Assembly: GCF_018502625.1 (NCBI RefSeq)
Contig: NZ_CP075566.1
Coordinates: forward strand, 3,210,001 to 3,274,000
Length of the DNA: 64,000 bases
Source: Pseudomonas hormoni
Lineage (GTDB): Bacteria > Pseudomonadota > Gammaproteobacteria > Pseudomonadales > Pseudomonadaceae
Direction: 5' to 3'
Below the pieces are notes generated by a model that did no database searches, had not been told where the DNA came from, and saw nothing but the letters and a program-made list of their open reading frames with translations. A program made the translations under genes and the position numbers. Positions 24,272 to 33,501 of this stretch are shown one piece after another; the stretch's first letter is position 1, and each line of letters opens with the position of its first letter.

Positions 24272-27169
24272 CTAACGCCCCATCAACGAACTCGCCAACA
24301 AAGCCTCCAATCCCATCGGCTTGGCAAAGTAATAACCCTGGGCCTGCCCCGCGCCCATTTCGCGCAGCAAGTCCAGCGTCGCTTGATCCTCGACGCCTTC
24401 GGCCACCACACTCAGGTCCAGCGATTCGGCCATCCGCACAATCGCCCGGACGATCGCGCGACTGCGAGGACTGGTGGTCAGTTCGAGGATGAACGACTTG
24501 TCGATCTTCAAGCCGCTGAAACGGTATTGATGCACATAGCTCAGGGATGAAAACCCGGCACCGAAGTCATCGAGCACCACCGACATGCCGTTGTCGGCCA
24601 GTTGCTGCATGGTCAGTCGGGCAATCGCCGGCTCGGCGACCAGCGCACCTTCGGTCAACTCCAGGCAGATCCGCGACGGCTCGACCCGGTACCGCGCCAA
24701 CAGCGCAAGCACATCACTGGCGAAGTCCGGACGCGTCATGCTGTAGCTGGAGCAATTGACGTGCACCGGAGGCCAGTTGGCGTGCTCAGGCTGTGCGAGG
24801 ATCAGTGCAATGCTGTTGAGCATGTACAGGTCCAGTCGACCAATCAGGCGCAGGCCCTCGACATCCGGCAAGAACTCGCCCGGCGCGATCACCCGGCCGC
24901 CTGGCTGATGCCAGCGAATCAGCGCTTCAAGGGCCAACAGTTCGCCGCTTTCGACGCTGACAATCGGCTGGAAATACGGCAGCAATTCGTCGTTACGCTT
25001 GAGCGCGTTACGCAAGGCCCCTTCCCGCTCGACCTGGTCCGAGACTTCACGACGCACTTCCTGATTGAACACCGCGTAGCTGTCGCGCCCGGCACTTTTG
25101 ACCCGGTACATCGCCGCATCGGCATCGCGCAACAAGTCGGCTGGCTCCTGATGGAACTGACTGTCGGCGCTGACAATACCGATACTGCAGGACGAAAAAA
25201 CTTCATAGCCATTGATTAAAAACGGTAGGTCAAACGCCACCAGAATCCGTTCGGCGATGTCGATCACCACGTCCAGCGGCGCCTCGGGAGCGAGCACGGA
25301 AAACTCATCGCCCCCCAGGCGCGCCAGCATGTCGGAGTCGCGCAGACAACCGCGCAAACGGTGGGCGGCCTGCATCAACAACAGATCGCCAAAATGGTGG
25401 CCGAGGCTGTCGTTGACCAGTTTGAAACGGTCGAGGTCGATGAACATCACCGCCAGGTGCCCGCCTTCGCTGCCGAACTGCGACCAGGCCAGATTGAGGC
25501 GCTGCTGCAGGTAGGTACGATTTGGCAGCCCGGTCAGCGCATCGTGGGAGTTCTCGTGTTGCAACTTGGCATTGGCGTGATCGAGCTCGCGGGTGCGGTT
25601 CTGTACCCGGGCTTCCAGCTTGAGGTTGGCGGCATGGATCGCTTCGGCGGCCGTGCGTCGCGACAACGCTGTGTCGATGTGCCGCGACACGAATGTCAGC
25701 AGTTCCTGGTCACGCAGGGTATAGCGCACCTGCGAGGTATAGCTTTGCACCGCCAGCACGCCACGCACCACATCGCCATCGAACAAGGGAATGCCCAGCC
25801 AGGAATAGGATTGGAAATACGCATCGGCAACTTCGATTTCACCGTGCGCAGTCAATCGCTCAGCTTCGTCGGCATCAATCAGGCAAGGTCGGCGCTGACG
25901 GATCACGTACTCGGTCAAGCCCCGGCTCCCACGCCGTGCCACCGGGCAGGTTGTCTGCCGCTCATCAACGTAATACGGAAAGGTCACTTCACTGGTCGCG
26001 TCGTCGAACAGCGCAATGTAGAAGTTCCGCGCAAACAGCAGATCACCGACGATGCCATGCAAGGTTTGAAACAACTCAGCCATGTCGCCAGGCTGGCTGG
26101 ACAGTTCAGCGATCTGGAACAGCGCGCTCTGCAGATGTTCGGCGCGCTCTCGTTCTGCCACTTCCTGCCTCAATGCGTCGTTGAGTGCCGAAAGCTCCAG
26201 GGTGCGACGCATCACCGTCGCTTCCAGATCCTCTCGGTGCAGAATCCGGTCCAGCGCCATGGCCACGTGGCGGGCCACCACCAGAAACAGCGCGCGGTCC
26301 TCAGCGCTGTAGGTACGAGAAACCTCGTAGACCTGCATCGCAAGCATGCCAAACACCTCATCCGAGGCATTTTTCAACGGTGCGCCCATCCAGAACTCGG
26401 GACGATCACCCACGCAGTAAAAACGGTCCTCGGCCTGAGCCGCGAGAATGCCGGCGGCGTCGATCAGCAACGGCTGGCCAGTGGTCAATACCTGGCCGGT
26501 CAACGACAGGTGCGAAGGGTCAAGGTATTCGTAGTGCGAGGACTCCACGGCATCAACGTCGATGATGTCGACGTAATACGGGTAGTCAATCTTGCCGCTG
26601 TGCGGGTCATACAACGCGAGATAGAAGTTCTCGGCGTCGATCAGGCTCGCCAACAGTTGGTGAACCCCCACCAGGAACACTGACCGGTCGCGGGTCGAAC
26701 TGGCCAGGTAAGTAATTTCATACAGCACACGCTGAGTAATCTGCGCACGGGCAAGGGTATTGGTCTGTACCTGAATGCCCAGGCGCTGGGCAAATTCGGC
26801 GAGCGCCGGTTCCGCGGCCGCCTCGACTGGCGCGAGTAGCCAACCCAGCTCACTTTCGCCCTTGCCGGTCGGCCAGCGATGCAAGTGCCAGGTCAGGCAA
26901 AAGGCTTCGAACTCTTCATTTGCAACACTCGCCGGCCACTGCGCCCGTGGGTCGCCCTGCCCGACCAGATGCATTTGTTCACCGGCACGGTAAACCACCC
27001 ATGCGGTGGTGTGCGCCCAGTTGCGCGCTGAGTCCAGCAATTGTTCAATCGTTTCCGCGTTGCCAGCGTCAGCCATGCCGAGAGTGTCCGAATTTCCTTT
27101 AAGCTGAGATACGACAACGTCGCAATCGTTCGGTTGCCGCACAGAGTCGGTTAATGGACGAACACTCAT
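24272..27169 (-). CDS. GAF-GAF-GGDEF-EAL cyclic-di-GMP signalling protein
   Basis: The 965-residue cytoplasmic protein has two GAF-type sensor domains (about 160-310 and 345-510), a linker coiled coil (LKLEARVQNRTRELDHANAK), a GGDEF domain (about 545-700) and an EAL domain (about 715-960). The cyclase site is intact (ARLGGDEFSVL). The phosphodiesterase motifs are also present: LLALEALIRWHQP, ICLELTEGAL, VVLDDFGAGFSSLSY, LKIDKSFI and VVAEGVEDQ. Either activity may dominate; bifunctional hydrolysis of c-di-GMP is most likely. The GAF ligands are unknown. There are no membrane segments. It is monocistronic, with promoter sequence between 27170 and 27284. Confidence 0.93.
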   Translation of the reverse strand: MSVRPLTDSVRQPNDCDVVVSQLKGNSDTLGMADAGNAETIEQLLDSARNWAHTTAWVVYRAGEQMHLVGQGDPRAQWPASVANEEFEAFCLTWHLHRWPTGKGESELGWLLAPVEAAAEPALAEFAQRLGIQVQTNTLARAQITQRVLYEITYLASSTRDRSVFLVGVHQLLASLIDAENFYLALYDPHSGKIDYPYYVDIIDVDAVESSHYEYLDPSHLSLTGQVLTTGQPLLIDAAGILAAQAEDRFYCVGDRPEFWMGAPLKNASDEVFGMLAMQVYEVSRTYSAEDRALFLVVARHVAMALDRILHREDLEATVMRRTLELSALNDALRQEVAERERAEHLQSALFQIAELSSQPGDMAELFQTLHGIVGDLLFARNFYIALFDDATSEVTFPYYVDERQTTCPVARRGSRGLTEYVIRQRRPCLIDADEAERLTAHGEIEVADAYFQSYSWLGIPLFDGDVVRGVLAVQSYTSQVRYTLRDQELLTFVSRHIDTALSRRTAAEAIHAANLKLEARVQNRTRELDHANAKLQHENSHDALTGLPNRTYLQQRLNLAWSQFGSEGGHLAVMFIDLDRFKLVNDSLGHHFGDLLLMQAAHRLRGCLRDSDMLARLGGDEFSVLAPEAPLDVVIDIAERILVAFDLPFLINGYEVFSSCSIGIVSADSQFHQEPADLLRDADAAMYRVKSAGRDSYAVFNQEVRREVSDQVEREGALRNALKRNDELLPYFQPIVSVESGELLALEALIRWHQPGGRVIAPGEFLPDVEGLRLIGRLDLYMLNSIALILAQPEHANWPPVHVNCSSYSMTRPDFASDVLALLARYRVEPSRICLELTEGALVAEPAIARLTMQQLADNGMSVVLDDFGAGFSSLSYVHQYRFSGLKIDKSFILELTTSPRSRAIVRAIVRMAESLDLSVVAEGVEDQATLDLLREMGAGQAQGYYFAKPMGLEALLASSLMGR

Positions 27170-27284
27170 CAGCGCTCCCTGAGCCAGTAACTGGCGATAC
27201 TCACTGAGTGGTTGCTAGCAATGTGCCAGTGAGCTTCCCGTTTATAGAGTTTTTATTCAATAGGTTTTTTTGCTTTGGTACACA

Positions 27285-27512
27285 CTAATCGACGACCTGT
27301 ATCTGCGTCAGCCCTACCCGCTCAGCCTGCTCTAAAATCTCCGCTGGCGTGGCATCCGCATTGGGCATGATCAGGCTGTTCTCGCCATCCCCAAAATGCA
27401 GTTGCAGCAGGTGCATGGCCGCCTCGTGTACGGGTAGCCGAGGTGGCTTGAACTCGAACATGTAAGTGCGGGGCTCACCGTTGAACAGGTATTCCACAGT
27501 GTACTGGCGCAT
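27285..27512 (-). CDS. Hypothetical small protein
   Basis: The 75-residue protein begins MRQYTVEYLFNGEPRTYMFE. The start at 27512 is supported by GAGG 8-9 bp upstream; an ATG at 27542 is in frame. The N-terminal beta-hairpin, a central HEAAMHLLQLHF helix and the C-terminal EILEQAERVGLTQIQVV suggest a small alpha-beta domain. It is a conserved-looking Pseudomonas small protein of unknown function. It lies upstream of and divergent from the epoxide hydrolase gene. Confidence 0.65.
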   Translation of the reverse strand: MRQYTVEYLFNGEPRTYMFEFKPPRLPVHEAAMHLLQLHFGDGENSLIMPNADATPAEILEQAERVGLTQIQVVD

Positions 27513-27606
27513 GGCGGGATCCTCAGGGTGAGCGTAGTGCACGCGGCTGAACTGCTAACCTTCAATTGCAATGATGCCCAGCATGCTCTTATCCGGGGAA
27601 GTGAAA

Positions 27607-28878
27607 ATGAAACTCGCATTCGTCGCTGCCGCAGTCGCCGTCATGCTCACCTCATCGCTTCCCGCCCATGCGGTTTCCACCGAAGATAGTGAAGCCATCC
27701 GCCCCTTCGAAATCCATGTTCCTGACCGCGAACTTGCGGATCTGCGTGACCGACTTGCGGCGACCCGCTGGCCGGATAAAGAGACGGTTTCCGATCGGTC
27801 CCAGGGCGCTCAACTGGAACAATTGAAGGCGCTGGCTCACTACTGGGGCACGGGTTACGACTGGCGCAAAGTGGAAGCCCGGCTCAACGCCTTGCCGCAG
27901 TACGTAACGACGATCGATGGGGTCGACATCCATTTCATCTGGGTGCGCTCTCCCCGTCCGAACGCCTTGCCGATGATCATGACCCACGGTTGGCCAGGCT
28001 CCATTCTCGAGTTTATCAATGTCATCGGCCCGCTCTCCGACCCCACCGCTCACGGGGGCAACGTGGCGGATGCATTTGATGTGGTGATTCCGTCGATCCC
28101 TGGTTATGGCTTCTCCGGTAAACCGACGGGGATTGGTTGGGACCCGGATCATATTGCACGGGCCTGGGCGCAGTTGATGAAACGCCTCGAGTACACGCGG
28201 TACGTGGCCCAGGGTGGCGACTGGGGTGGCCCTATCACCAGCGCGATGGCGCGCCAGGCACCGGCCGGATTGCTCGGCATTCATCTCAACCTGCCGGCCA
28301 CGATACCGCCGGAAGCGACTGCGGCACTCGCGGCCGGTGGGCCGGCACCGGAGAACTTCTCCGAGCAGGAACGCGCAACCTTCGACGCCGTTGCCACACT
28401 GATCAAACAGGGGAATCTGGCGTACAGCGCAATGATGGCCGCAAGACCGCAGATGATGGGCTATGGCGTGGCGGATTCACCGACCTTTCTCGCTGCGCTC
28501 CTGCTCGTTCACCCGGGATTTGCAAAATGGATGTACGGCGCCGACGCTCAACAACTGCCGACAAAGGATCAGGTGCTGGATAACTTCACGTTGTACTGGC
28601 TGACGAACAGCGCCGCTTCGGCAGGACGGCTGTATTGGGAAAACATGGGACGCAGCCCTCTTTCCTCAGCCGCACAGAAGACCACCGAAATTTCCCTGCC
28701 CGTGGCGGTCACGGTGTTTCCAGATGACGTTTATTGCCCTCCGCAATCCTGGGCCCGACGCGCCTACAGCCATCTGATCTACTTCCATCAAGCCGATAAA
28801 GGCGGTCACTTTGCAGCCTGGGAACAGCCGCAACTCTTTACTGAAGAACTCCGCACAGCGTTCAAGTCTTTGCGTTAG
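27607..28878 (+). CDS. Secreted epoxide hydrolase (EHN-domain alpha/beta hydrolase)
   Basis: The 423-residue exported enzyme starts at 27607 (GGGGAAGTGAAA upstream) with the signal peptide MKLAFVAAAVAVMLTSSLPAHA. The microsomal-epoxide-hydrolase N-terminal domain follows (IRPFEIHVPDRELADLRDRL and ATRWPDKETV). The alpha/beta core has the oxyanion motif MTHGWPGSILEF, the nucleophile Asp in AQGGDWGGPI, and the catalytic His in KGGHFAAWEQP. Such enzymes open epoxides to diols. A close paralog with a Tat signal lies at 42721-44043. Both are predicted to act outside the cytoplasm. Confidence 0.9.
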   Translation: MKLAFVAAAVAVMLTSSLPAHAVSTEDSEAIRPFEIHVPDRELADLRDRLAATRWPDKETVSDRSQGAQLEQLKALAHYWGTGYDWRKVEARLNALPQYVTTIDGVDIHFIWVRSPRPNALPMIMTHGWPGSILEFINVIGPLSDPTAHGGNVADAFDVVIPSIPGYGFSGKPTGIGWDPDHIARAWAQLMKRLEYTRYVAQGGDWGGPITSAMARQAPAGLLGIHLNLPATIPPEATAALAAGGPAPENFSEQERATFDAVATLIKQGNLAYSAMMAARPQMMGYGVADSPTFLAALLLVHPGFAKWMYGADAQQLPTKDQVLDNFTLYWLTNSAASAGRLYWENMGRSPLSSAAQKTTEISLPVAVTVFPDDVYCPPQSWARRAYSHLIYFHQADKGGHFAAWEQPQLFTEELRTAFKSLR

Positions 28879-28977
28879 CGGTGTCTGTTATTTGTGAGAG
28901 GATGCTGGCGGCCAGGAGCGGACAGGTGTCCCTCTGCACAATGATCCAGGTTGTTTTACCAAGGAGGGAGCGTACTT

Positions 28978-29478
28978 ATGAAACCCGTCAGGATTCGAAC
29001 CCTGGAAAGCAATGATGCTGCGGCGTTGCTGACATTTGAATTGGACAATCGCGAGTGGTTCGAGCGCCACATTGACCCGCGTGATGCGGCTTTTTACTCG
29101 GTGCAGGGTGTCACCGAGCACATCACGGCTTACTTGTCTGATTATGCCGCCGGAACCTGGCACCCCTTTGTCATCGAAGACTCTGGCGGAAAAATAGTGG
29201 GTCGAGCGAACCTGAAAGACATCGACACGTCCGGGCGGTCGGCAGAAGTCGGCTATCGGATTGCTCAAAGTGCTTGCGGACAAGGACTGGCCACACAGGC
29301 GGTGAGGCATCTGGTCCGGGAGGCGCAGTTGCGTTGGAACCTTAAACAACTGGTTGCCAACGTATACGCTGCAAACATCGGCTCGGCCAAGGTACTCAAG
29401 CGCTGTGGCTTCTTGATCGAACATACATCTCGGCAAGGAAAGACAGACCAGGAATATCGGTTTGGCCTGTCGATTTAG
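28978..29478 (+). CDS. GNAT family N-acetyltransferase (RimJ/RimL-like)
   Basis: The 166-residue protein begins MKPVRIRTLESNDAAALLTF. It has the acetyl-CoA-binding signature EVGYRIAQSACGQGLATQAV (Q/R-x-x-G-x-G/A equivalent), LVANVYAANIGSAKVLKRCG and a final beta strand. The pattern fits RimJ/RimL-like GNATs, which acetylate protein N-termini or small amines. The start at 28978 is chosen because AAGGAGGG lies 9 bp upstream. A partial dispersed-repeat half (28905-28930) precedes it. The substrate is unknown. Confidence 0.9.
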   Translation: MKPVRIRTLESNDAAALLTFELDNREWFERHIDPRDAAFYSVQGVTEHITAYLSDYAAGTWHPFVIEDSGGKIVGRANLKDIDTSGRSAEVGYRIAQSACGQGLATQAVRHLVREAQLRWNLKQLVANVYAANIGSAKVLKRCGFLIEHTSRQGKTDQEYRFGLSI

Positions 29479-29512
29479 ACGAGTGGAAAGGCAGCTGTTG
29501 TTCATTCGTAGA

Positions 29513-29548
29513 CAAAAAAAAGCCCCGCAACCAAATGGGGTGCGAGGC
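29513..29548 (-). terminator. Intrinsic terminator for the downstream lipoprotein gene (minus strand)
   Basis: On the minus strand GCCTCGCA...TGCGGGGC folds with one mismatch around CCCCATTTGGT and is followed by eight T. It sits about 60 bp after the stop of the minus-strand lipoprotein gene and also just after the GNAT gene on the other strand. Confidence 0.65.
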
Positions 29549-29609
29549 AGAAAATTGGTTGGTTGCGGCCAACCAAAGGAGCTCTGTAGAAAACGCTTAC
29601 GGGCCGGGG

Positions 29610-29951
29610 TCAGATGCAATCCTGTGCGGCGCGTTCAAAACTCGAAGGCAACAAGTTCGACGCCAGCAAGTGCCGCTCGTAGATGAACACCTTGCCGCCA
29701 TTGCCGGCCTTGTAGGCTTCCAGCACGTTGTCCGCCGAGACTTTGCTCGGCACCACGATCCGGTAGCTGCGCTGGGTCTGCGAGACGGTCGGGGTCAACG
29801 CATTGCCCTGCAATTTCGGTACGACGCATTCAGCGTATTGGGCCGGGGTCTTGCTGGTCTGCAAGGTCAGGGTCGGGTCGTTCGGCGCGGAGGCGCAACC
29901 GGCGAGCAACAAAGCGCCAATCGCCATGGCAGGCACATGTAAAAGACGCAT
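29610..29951 (-). CDS. Small lipoprotein
   Basis: The 113-residue lipoprotein begins MRLLHVPAMAIGALLLAGCA with lipobox LAGC. The start at 29951 is chosen over ATGs at 29960 and 29990 because AGGA lies 8 bp upstream. The mature part (PTLTLQTSKTPAQYAECVVP) contains two further Cys (ECVVPK and AAQDCI), which may form a disulfide. It is a conserved Pseudomonas-type small lipoprotein with no known function, probably in the outer-membrane leaflet. A terminator follows. Confidence 0.78.
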   Translation of the reverse strand: MRLLHVPAMAIGALLLAGCASAPNDPTLTLQTSKTPAQYAECVVPKLQGNALTPTVSQTQRSYRIVVPSKVSADNVLEAYKAGNGGKVFIYERHLLASNLLPSSFERAAQDCI

Positions 29952-30134
29952 CGGTCTCATCCTGAAAGGTTCGTTCATCAAATCACGCAAATTTTCGTGA
30001 GTGGTGTGTCGTTGGAGGTGATTTTCCGGGTATTGCCATCAAAGTAGAACTTGCGTTTCTTGATGGTCACTATTACCTCTAGCAATAGTTGCGCGCCGCG
30101 CAGACGGATACACACTCAATTACCACTGGAAAAG

Positions 30135-30509
30135 ATGGATGAGGATCTCTCCTTGAGAACTTTTGACTTGATCCGCGACGCTGTTCTGCCCGATTTCCGA
30201 GACCGGGTGGCCGAGTACCTGGTCCAGTACGAAACCGTATTGCTGGGCGAAAACCCGCCCGACCCGCAGCTTGCGCAGGCCACCGCCAATCAGTTGCGCG
30301 GTTACTTGCGCGGGTTGAACACCACCCGGGTGTTGGGCATGGCGGATTGGGAGGAACTGGATCGGCGGGTGGTGAATACGTGGCTTCAGCCGCGCACCTC
30401 GACCGGCTGCCCGGCTGATCAACCTCCATCGAATGATTTTCTATACTGCTTTCGAATCCGGAAAGACGCAGGGTTTGCCGTCATCGTTGTCGTGGTTCTC
30501 TCTGGGTAA
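30135..30509 (+). CDS. Hypothetical protein
   Basis: The 124-residue protein starts at 30135 (MDEDLSLRTFDLIRDAVLPD) after GGAAAAG. The first about 90 residues form a predicted helical bundle (RDRVAEYLVQYETVLLGENP, NQLRGYLRGLNTTRVLGMAD). The last about 35 residues look unrelated and run through a hydrophobic tail (AVIVVVVLSG). This suggests that the natural end lies earlier in relatives or that the frame has been extended by a mutation. No named family is recognised. Confidence 0.55.
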   Translation: MDEDLSLRTFDLIRDAVLPDFRDRVAEYLVQYETVLLGENPPDPQLAQATANQLRGYLRGLNTTRVLGMADWEELDRRVVNTWLQPRTSTGCPADQPPSNDFLYCFRIRKDAGFAVIVVVVLSG

Positions 30510-30549
30510 TGTCTCCCGATAGTTCTCAAGCAAAAAAGGGGTTTGCGTC

Positions 30550-30768
30550 ATGACCGACGAACCAAAAGCAAAAGGGCCAGCGTCGTACTTCCCCTCTATT
30601 GAAAAAAAGTATCGGCACCCAATTACCCACTGGCTAAACCTGCTCAAAACAGTCAGCGGCAAGAAGCATATGGAAATGGTTGCCTTGCTCAAAACTGAAC
30701 ACGGCATGGGCCATGGCCATGCCAACGCTTTGGTTGCGTACTTTTTAGCGAGTGCTAAAACCGACTGA
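30550..30768 (+). CDS. DUF4287 domain-containing protein
   Basis: The 72-residue protein contains the pattern SIEKKYRHPITHWLNLLKTV followed by HMEMVALLKTEHGMGHGHAN. I recognise this as DUF4287, a small domain often found alone or with DUF5655 in bacteria. The pattern of a Trp-rich helix followed by an HGMGHGHANALV helix resembles a helix-hairpin nucleic-acid-binding unit; that is inference. It has a weak ribosome site (AGGGG far upstream). It lies 40 bp downstream of the preceding hypothetical gene on the same strand. Confidence 0.8.
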   Translation: MTDEPKAKGPASYFPSIEKKYRHPITHWLNLLKTVSGKKHMEMVALLKTEHGMGHGHANALVAYFLASAKTD

Positions 30769-30945
30769 CGAGACTGATGTAGCACAGCGCGCTCGACGCG
30801 CCCGCTTGTCGAGGCCGCTTGCGGCTCAAGACAACCGGGCGCCACACACCTGACTGTTGCGATACCCGTCGCTTGTGGAGGCCGCCTTTCACTGGCCCTT
30901 CAAAACCTGCACAATTGCCGGCTTTTTTCGCGACAGGAAGTCCCC

Positions 30946-31527
30946 ATGCAACGGATTGTCATTCTGGGCAATGCCGGTAGCGGCAAATCTACCCTCGCCC
31001 GCGCGCTCGGCAAGCGCCTGAGCCTGCCCGTGGTTCACCTGGACACGCTGTTCTGGGAGCCTGGCTGGGTCGAACCCGACGCTGATCAGTTCCGCGCGCG
31101 GGTCCGCGAAGCGATCGCAGCGGATGCCTGGATTTGTGAAGGCAACTATGCACGGCGAACCTTCGACCTTCGCCTGCCCCGTACCGACCTGATCATCTGG
31201 CTCGATACCTCGCGGCTCACCTGCTTCACGCGGGTGATCATGCGCAGCGTTATGAACCGCCCTCGCCCGGACCTTGCCGCTGGCTGTACAGAGAAACTCG
31301 ACCGGGCGTTCCTGACGTTTCTGGACTTCGTGTGGAATTTCGATCGTGGCTACCGCCCGGGAATCGACGCGGTGCGCCTGGCCATCGGCCCGCAAATTCC
31401 TGTGGTGCACTTGCGCGGTGCCGGGCAGATTGACGCGTTTATCGATAGCTTGCCCGCAACGCCTGAAAATCTGGCTGCACCGTCCAGGCCAAGGCGTCGG
31501 GCTACTAGTCACGAAGGGATAAAGTGA
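30946..31527 (+). CDS. P-loop NTPase / adenylate-kinase-like protein (FlaR 'topology modulation' type)
   Basis: The 193-residue protein begins MQRIVILGNAGSGKSTLARA with Walker A GNAGSGKS. HLDTLFWEPGWVEPD and CEGNYARRTFDLRLPRTDLI follow, the typical arrangement of the small kinase-like family annotated as DNA topology modulation protein FlaR. A basic C-terminal tail (APSRPRRRATSHEGIK) is present. A nucleotide or small-molecule kinase activity is likely but the substrate is unknown. Its stop overlaps the GTG start of the following DUF3885 gene (GTGA), so the two are translationally coupled. Confidence 0.85.
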   Translation: MQRIVILGNAGSGKSTLARALGKRLSLPVVHLDTLFWEPGWVEPDADQFRARVREAIAADAWICEGNYARRTFDLRLPRTDLIIWLDTSRLTCFTRVIMRSVMNRPRPDLAAGCTEKLDRAFLTFLDFVWNFDRGYRPGIDAVRLAIGPQIPVVHLRGAGQIDAFIDSLPATPENLAAPSRPRRRATSHEGIK

Positions 31528-32153
31528 ATCTACAGATTGAAATCGAGAGCATTTTTGGGGGCAAAGCATTTGCCAGACCCCTTTTCCATTCCTGTCCAGG
31601 AGCACTCCGCTTTGAACTCTCCGAATCGGGTGGGGTTATTGAGCAATTCCTGACAGCACTACGAAAATCCACAAAGATCTGCGGCGATGTCTTCCTTGAT
31701 GAGACGGCGCTTGTGGCCTGTCTGCGCATTCACTCTGGCAGCAATCGATTTGCCCATCGGGCCGCGATTCAGGCTCTTCGATCTGCTGGCATTGTCATAC
31801 CTGCTGAGCGGTCAGTCTGGAGCGAGGAGATAGATCCCGAAGAGTGGTGTTGTGAGAGTGAGCCGGAGTGCTGGATCAACATCGCATTCGAAGCGCCTGT
31901 CACCCTGCTTCAAGCGTTTCTTTGGTGTGCATTGGCTAAAGATTTTGGCGAAATTCAGCCCAATCCCAAATGCACTGTATATCTCTTCAATCTGCAGAGG
32001 CACGTCATGGTTTTCCCCTATGATGACCGAGGCATGGATGTGGCTGGCCCCAATAAAGACCTGCTTTCACAGCTGTATCACCAACACAATACCTACCTGC
32101 TGGACTACGACCGCTGCGCGATGGACACCACGTTCGCTGGGCCTGCACGTTAG
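31524..32153 (+). CDS. DUF3885 domain-containing protein
   Basis: The 209-residue protein has the C-terminal signature VMVFPYDDRGMDVAGPNKDL then LLDYDRCAMDTTF. This matches the DUF3885 family (PYDDRGMD...LL..YDR..I...F), best known from small bacterial proteins near toxin or immunity loci. It starts with GTG at 31524, with AGGG upstream, and overlaps the preceding kinase-like gene. Function is unknown. DUF3885 has been proposed as immunity-like in some contexts, but no toxin is recognised next to it here. Confidence 0.78.
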   Translation: MNLQIEIESIFGGKAFARPLFHSCPGALRFELSESGGVIEQFLTALRKSTKICGDVFLDETALVACLRIHSGSNRFAHRAAIQALRSAGIVIPAERSVWSEEIDPEEWCCESEPECWINIAFEAPVTLLQAFLWCALAKDFGEIQPNPKCTVYLFNLQRHVMVFPYDDRGMDVAGPNKDLLSQLYHQHNTYLLDYDRCAMDTTFAGPAR

Positions 32154-32193
32154 GGTTTTGGCTTTGTAGGATTCTGCCAGCACTCACCATCAA

Positions 32194-32424
32194 TTGAGGT
32201 CTGCATTGGAAAGTCGAATAAGACCGGAAATTGAGAGAGCGGCCTATGAAGAGTTCCTGGAACTTTGGGGCACAGGCGCATTCGAGAACCAGCGGTTGGG
32301 TCAGGCTTTCTACAACCATTTCCGTCTGCATCGTCTGAGCGACCAGAGGTTGCTACAGGGTCTTTATGAATCTCACGACAAGAAAGCCCTGAGTGCAATT
32401 GCTGGAATCTTTCAGATCAGGTAA
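32194..32424 (+). CDS. Hypothetical small protein
   Basis: The 76-residue frame starts with TTG at 32194 (a second TTG at 32206 is possible). It encodes a helical protein (IRPEIERAAYEEFLELWGTG, FYNHFRLHRLSDQRLLQGLY). No family is recognised. It follows the DUF3885 gene by 40 bp in the same direction. Its early part has an ordinary coding look, but the lack of an ATG lowers confidence. Confidence 0.5.
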   Translation: MRSALESRIRPEIERAAYEEFLELWGTGAFENQRLGQAFYNHFRLHRLSDQRLLQGLYESHDKKALSAIAGIFQIR

Positions 32425-32578
32425 CAAGCATCACTCTTCATTCGCCTATGAATATGACGGCTGCTTTGGGTCGGTTGCAGCCTTTGTTCTCTATTTGTGG
32501 CGTTGATGACAAAGAGTAAATACTTTGATGAACCCGGTCAGCGGGGTTCTCACTCAAATTTCAAAACAAGGAAGTGCA

Positions 32579-33082
32579 ATGGGCGTCCCACTCCCCCTCT
32601 GGCTTATTCTCACGGGCATGACCGCTTACGTTGCGAGTACACGCGGACGATCAGGGCCAAGATGGTTTGCAATCGCTCTTTTCCTTCCCGGCGTCGCCCT
32701 GATCGCCGTGTTGTTAATGCCACGGTTGGCAAAGACCGGTGTTGACGCTCTAGTGCACGAAGATCTGCGCCCCTGCCCTGCCTGCACCCAAGCCATCAAA
32801 GCTGCGGCCTCACGATGTAAGCGCTGCGGAGCCGAAGTGGAGCCTATCGCCCTGAGAAATCGCAGCGGCTGGGTAGCACGCATTACTGCCCATACCGATG
32901 ACGAATTTGAACGGATGGCTGCACAGATGACGCTGATCGACATACCAACAATTCTCGATGAAGCGCCCCACGTTTTCGCAGGCCCGTTTGAAGAAAAGGC
33001 CGAGGCGCAAAACGTACTCAAATACCTGAAGTCCAACCATGACCTGGATGGACTGGTGACGTGGCGGTCAGTGACGAGGTAA
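32579..33082 (+). CDS. Membrane-anchored zinc-ribbon protein with C-terminal SPOR/DUF2007-like domain
   Basis: The 167-residue protein starts at 32579 (MGVPLPLWLILTGMTAYVAS; AAGGAAG upstream). Two membrane segments (LPLWLILTGMTAYVA, WFAIALFLPGVALIAVLLM) precede a zinc ribbon with CPAC...CKRC (residues about 80-98). A final alpha-beta domain follows (HVFAGPFEEKAEAQNVLKYL), resembling the F.GPF..K..A strand-helix of SPOR-like domains. Function is unknown; a membrane sensor or assembly role is inference. Confidence 0.72.
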   Translation: MGVPLPLWLILTGMTAYVASTRGRSGPRWFAIALFLPGVALIAVLLMPRLAKTGVDALVHEDLRPCPACTQAIKAAASRCKRCGAEVEPIALRNRSGWVARITAHTDDEFERMAAQMTLIDIPTILDEAPHVFAGPFEEKAEAQNVLKYLKSNHDLDGLVTWRSVTR

Positions 33083-33258
33083 CAAGACACTCCCATCATC
33101 ACGCCTGACCTGCCTGCATACTCTGCTTACATGGAAACCGCAATACGCATAGCTAAGCAGGAAAAGCAGACTTGGGTCTAACTGTGACGACAGGCAATAA
33201 TCGTCCAGAAGCGGACACATCCGTCGGTTGCGTCGAAGAACAATAAGAGATTTTTAGT

Positions 33259-33465
33259 ATGCCGATTGAGTGCCAAAGGTGCAGTCAAGGTTCCGTCCGA
33301 GCGATGCGCATCCGTTCTACGCACATATTGCTGTGGGTCTGCGAGGAGTGTGAAGCGACATGGAAAAGCCAAGAAGAAGTCAACGTCAGCAAGTTTGAAG
33401 ACTACGGAACGCTAATGATGGGAATCGGGCGCAGTCCTTTGTGGTCGGAGCTGGAGTCCCAGTAA
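33259..33465 (+). CDS. Small zinc-ribbon protein
   Basis: The 68-residue protein has a CxxC...CxxC zinc ribbon (MPIECQRCSQGSVRAMRIRS, then LLWVCEECEATW) followed by a short helix and an acidic tail. The residues VCEECEATWKS are typical of stand-alone treble-clef or ribbon proteins. No ribosome site is strong (AGAGATTTTTAGT). It may be a transcription-related small protein; no family name is assigned. Confidence 0.6.
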   Translation: MPIECQRCSQGSVRAMRIRSTHILLWVCEECEATWKSQEEVNVSKFEDYGTLMMGIGRSPLWSELESQ

Positions 33466-33501
33466 AAAGCGCGCAACCATTCGCCTTACACTTTCGGCGA
33501 A

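Noticed and set aside
29535..29942. 135-codon plus-strand ORF
   Set aside because: Antisense to the lipoprotein gene, which has a lipobox, ribosome site and terminator.
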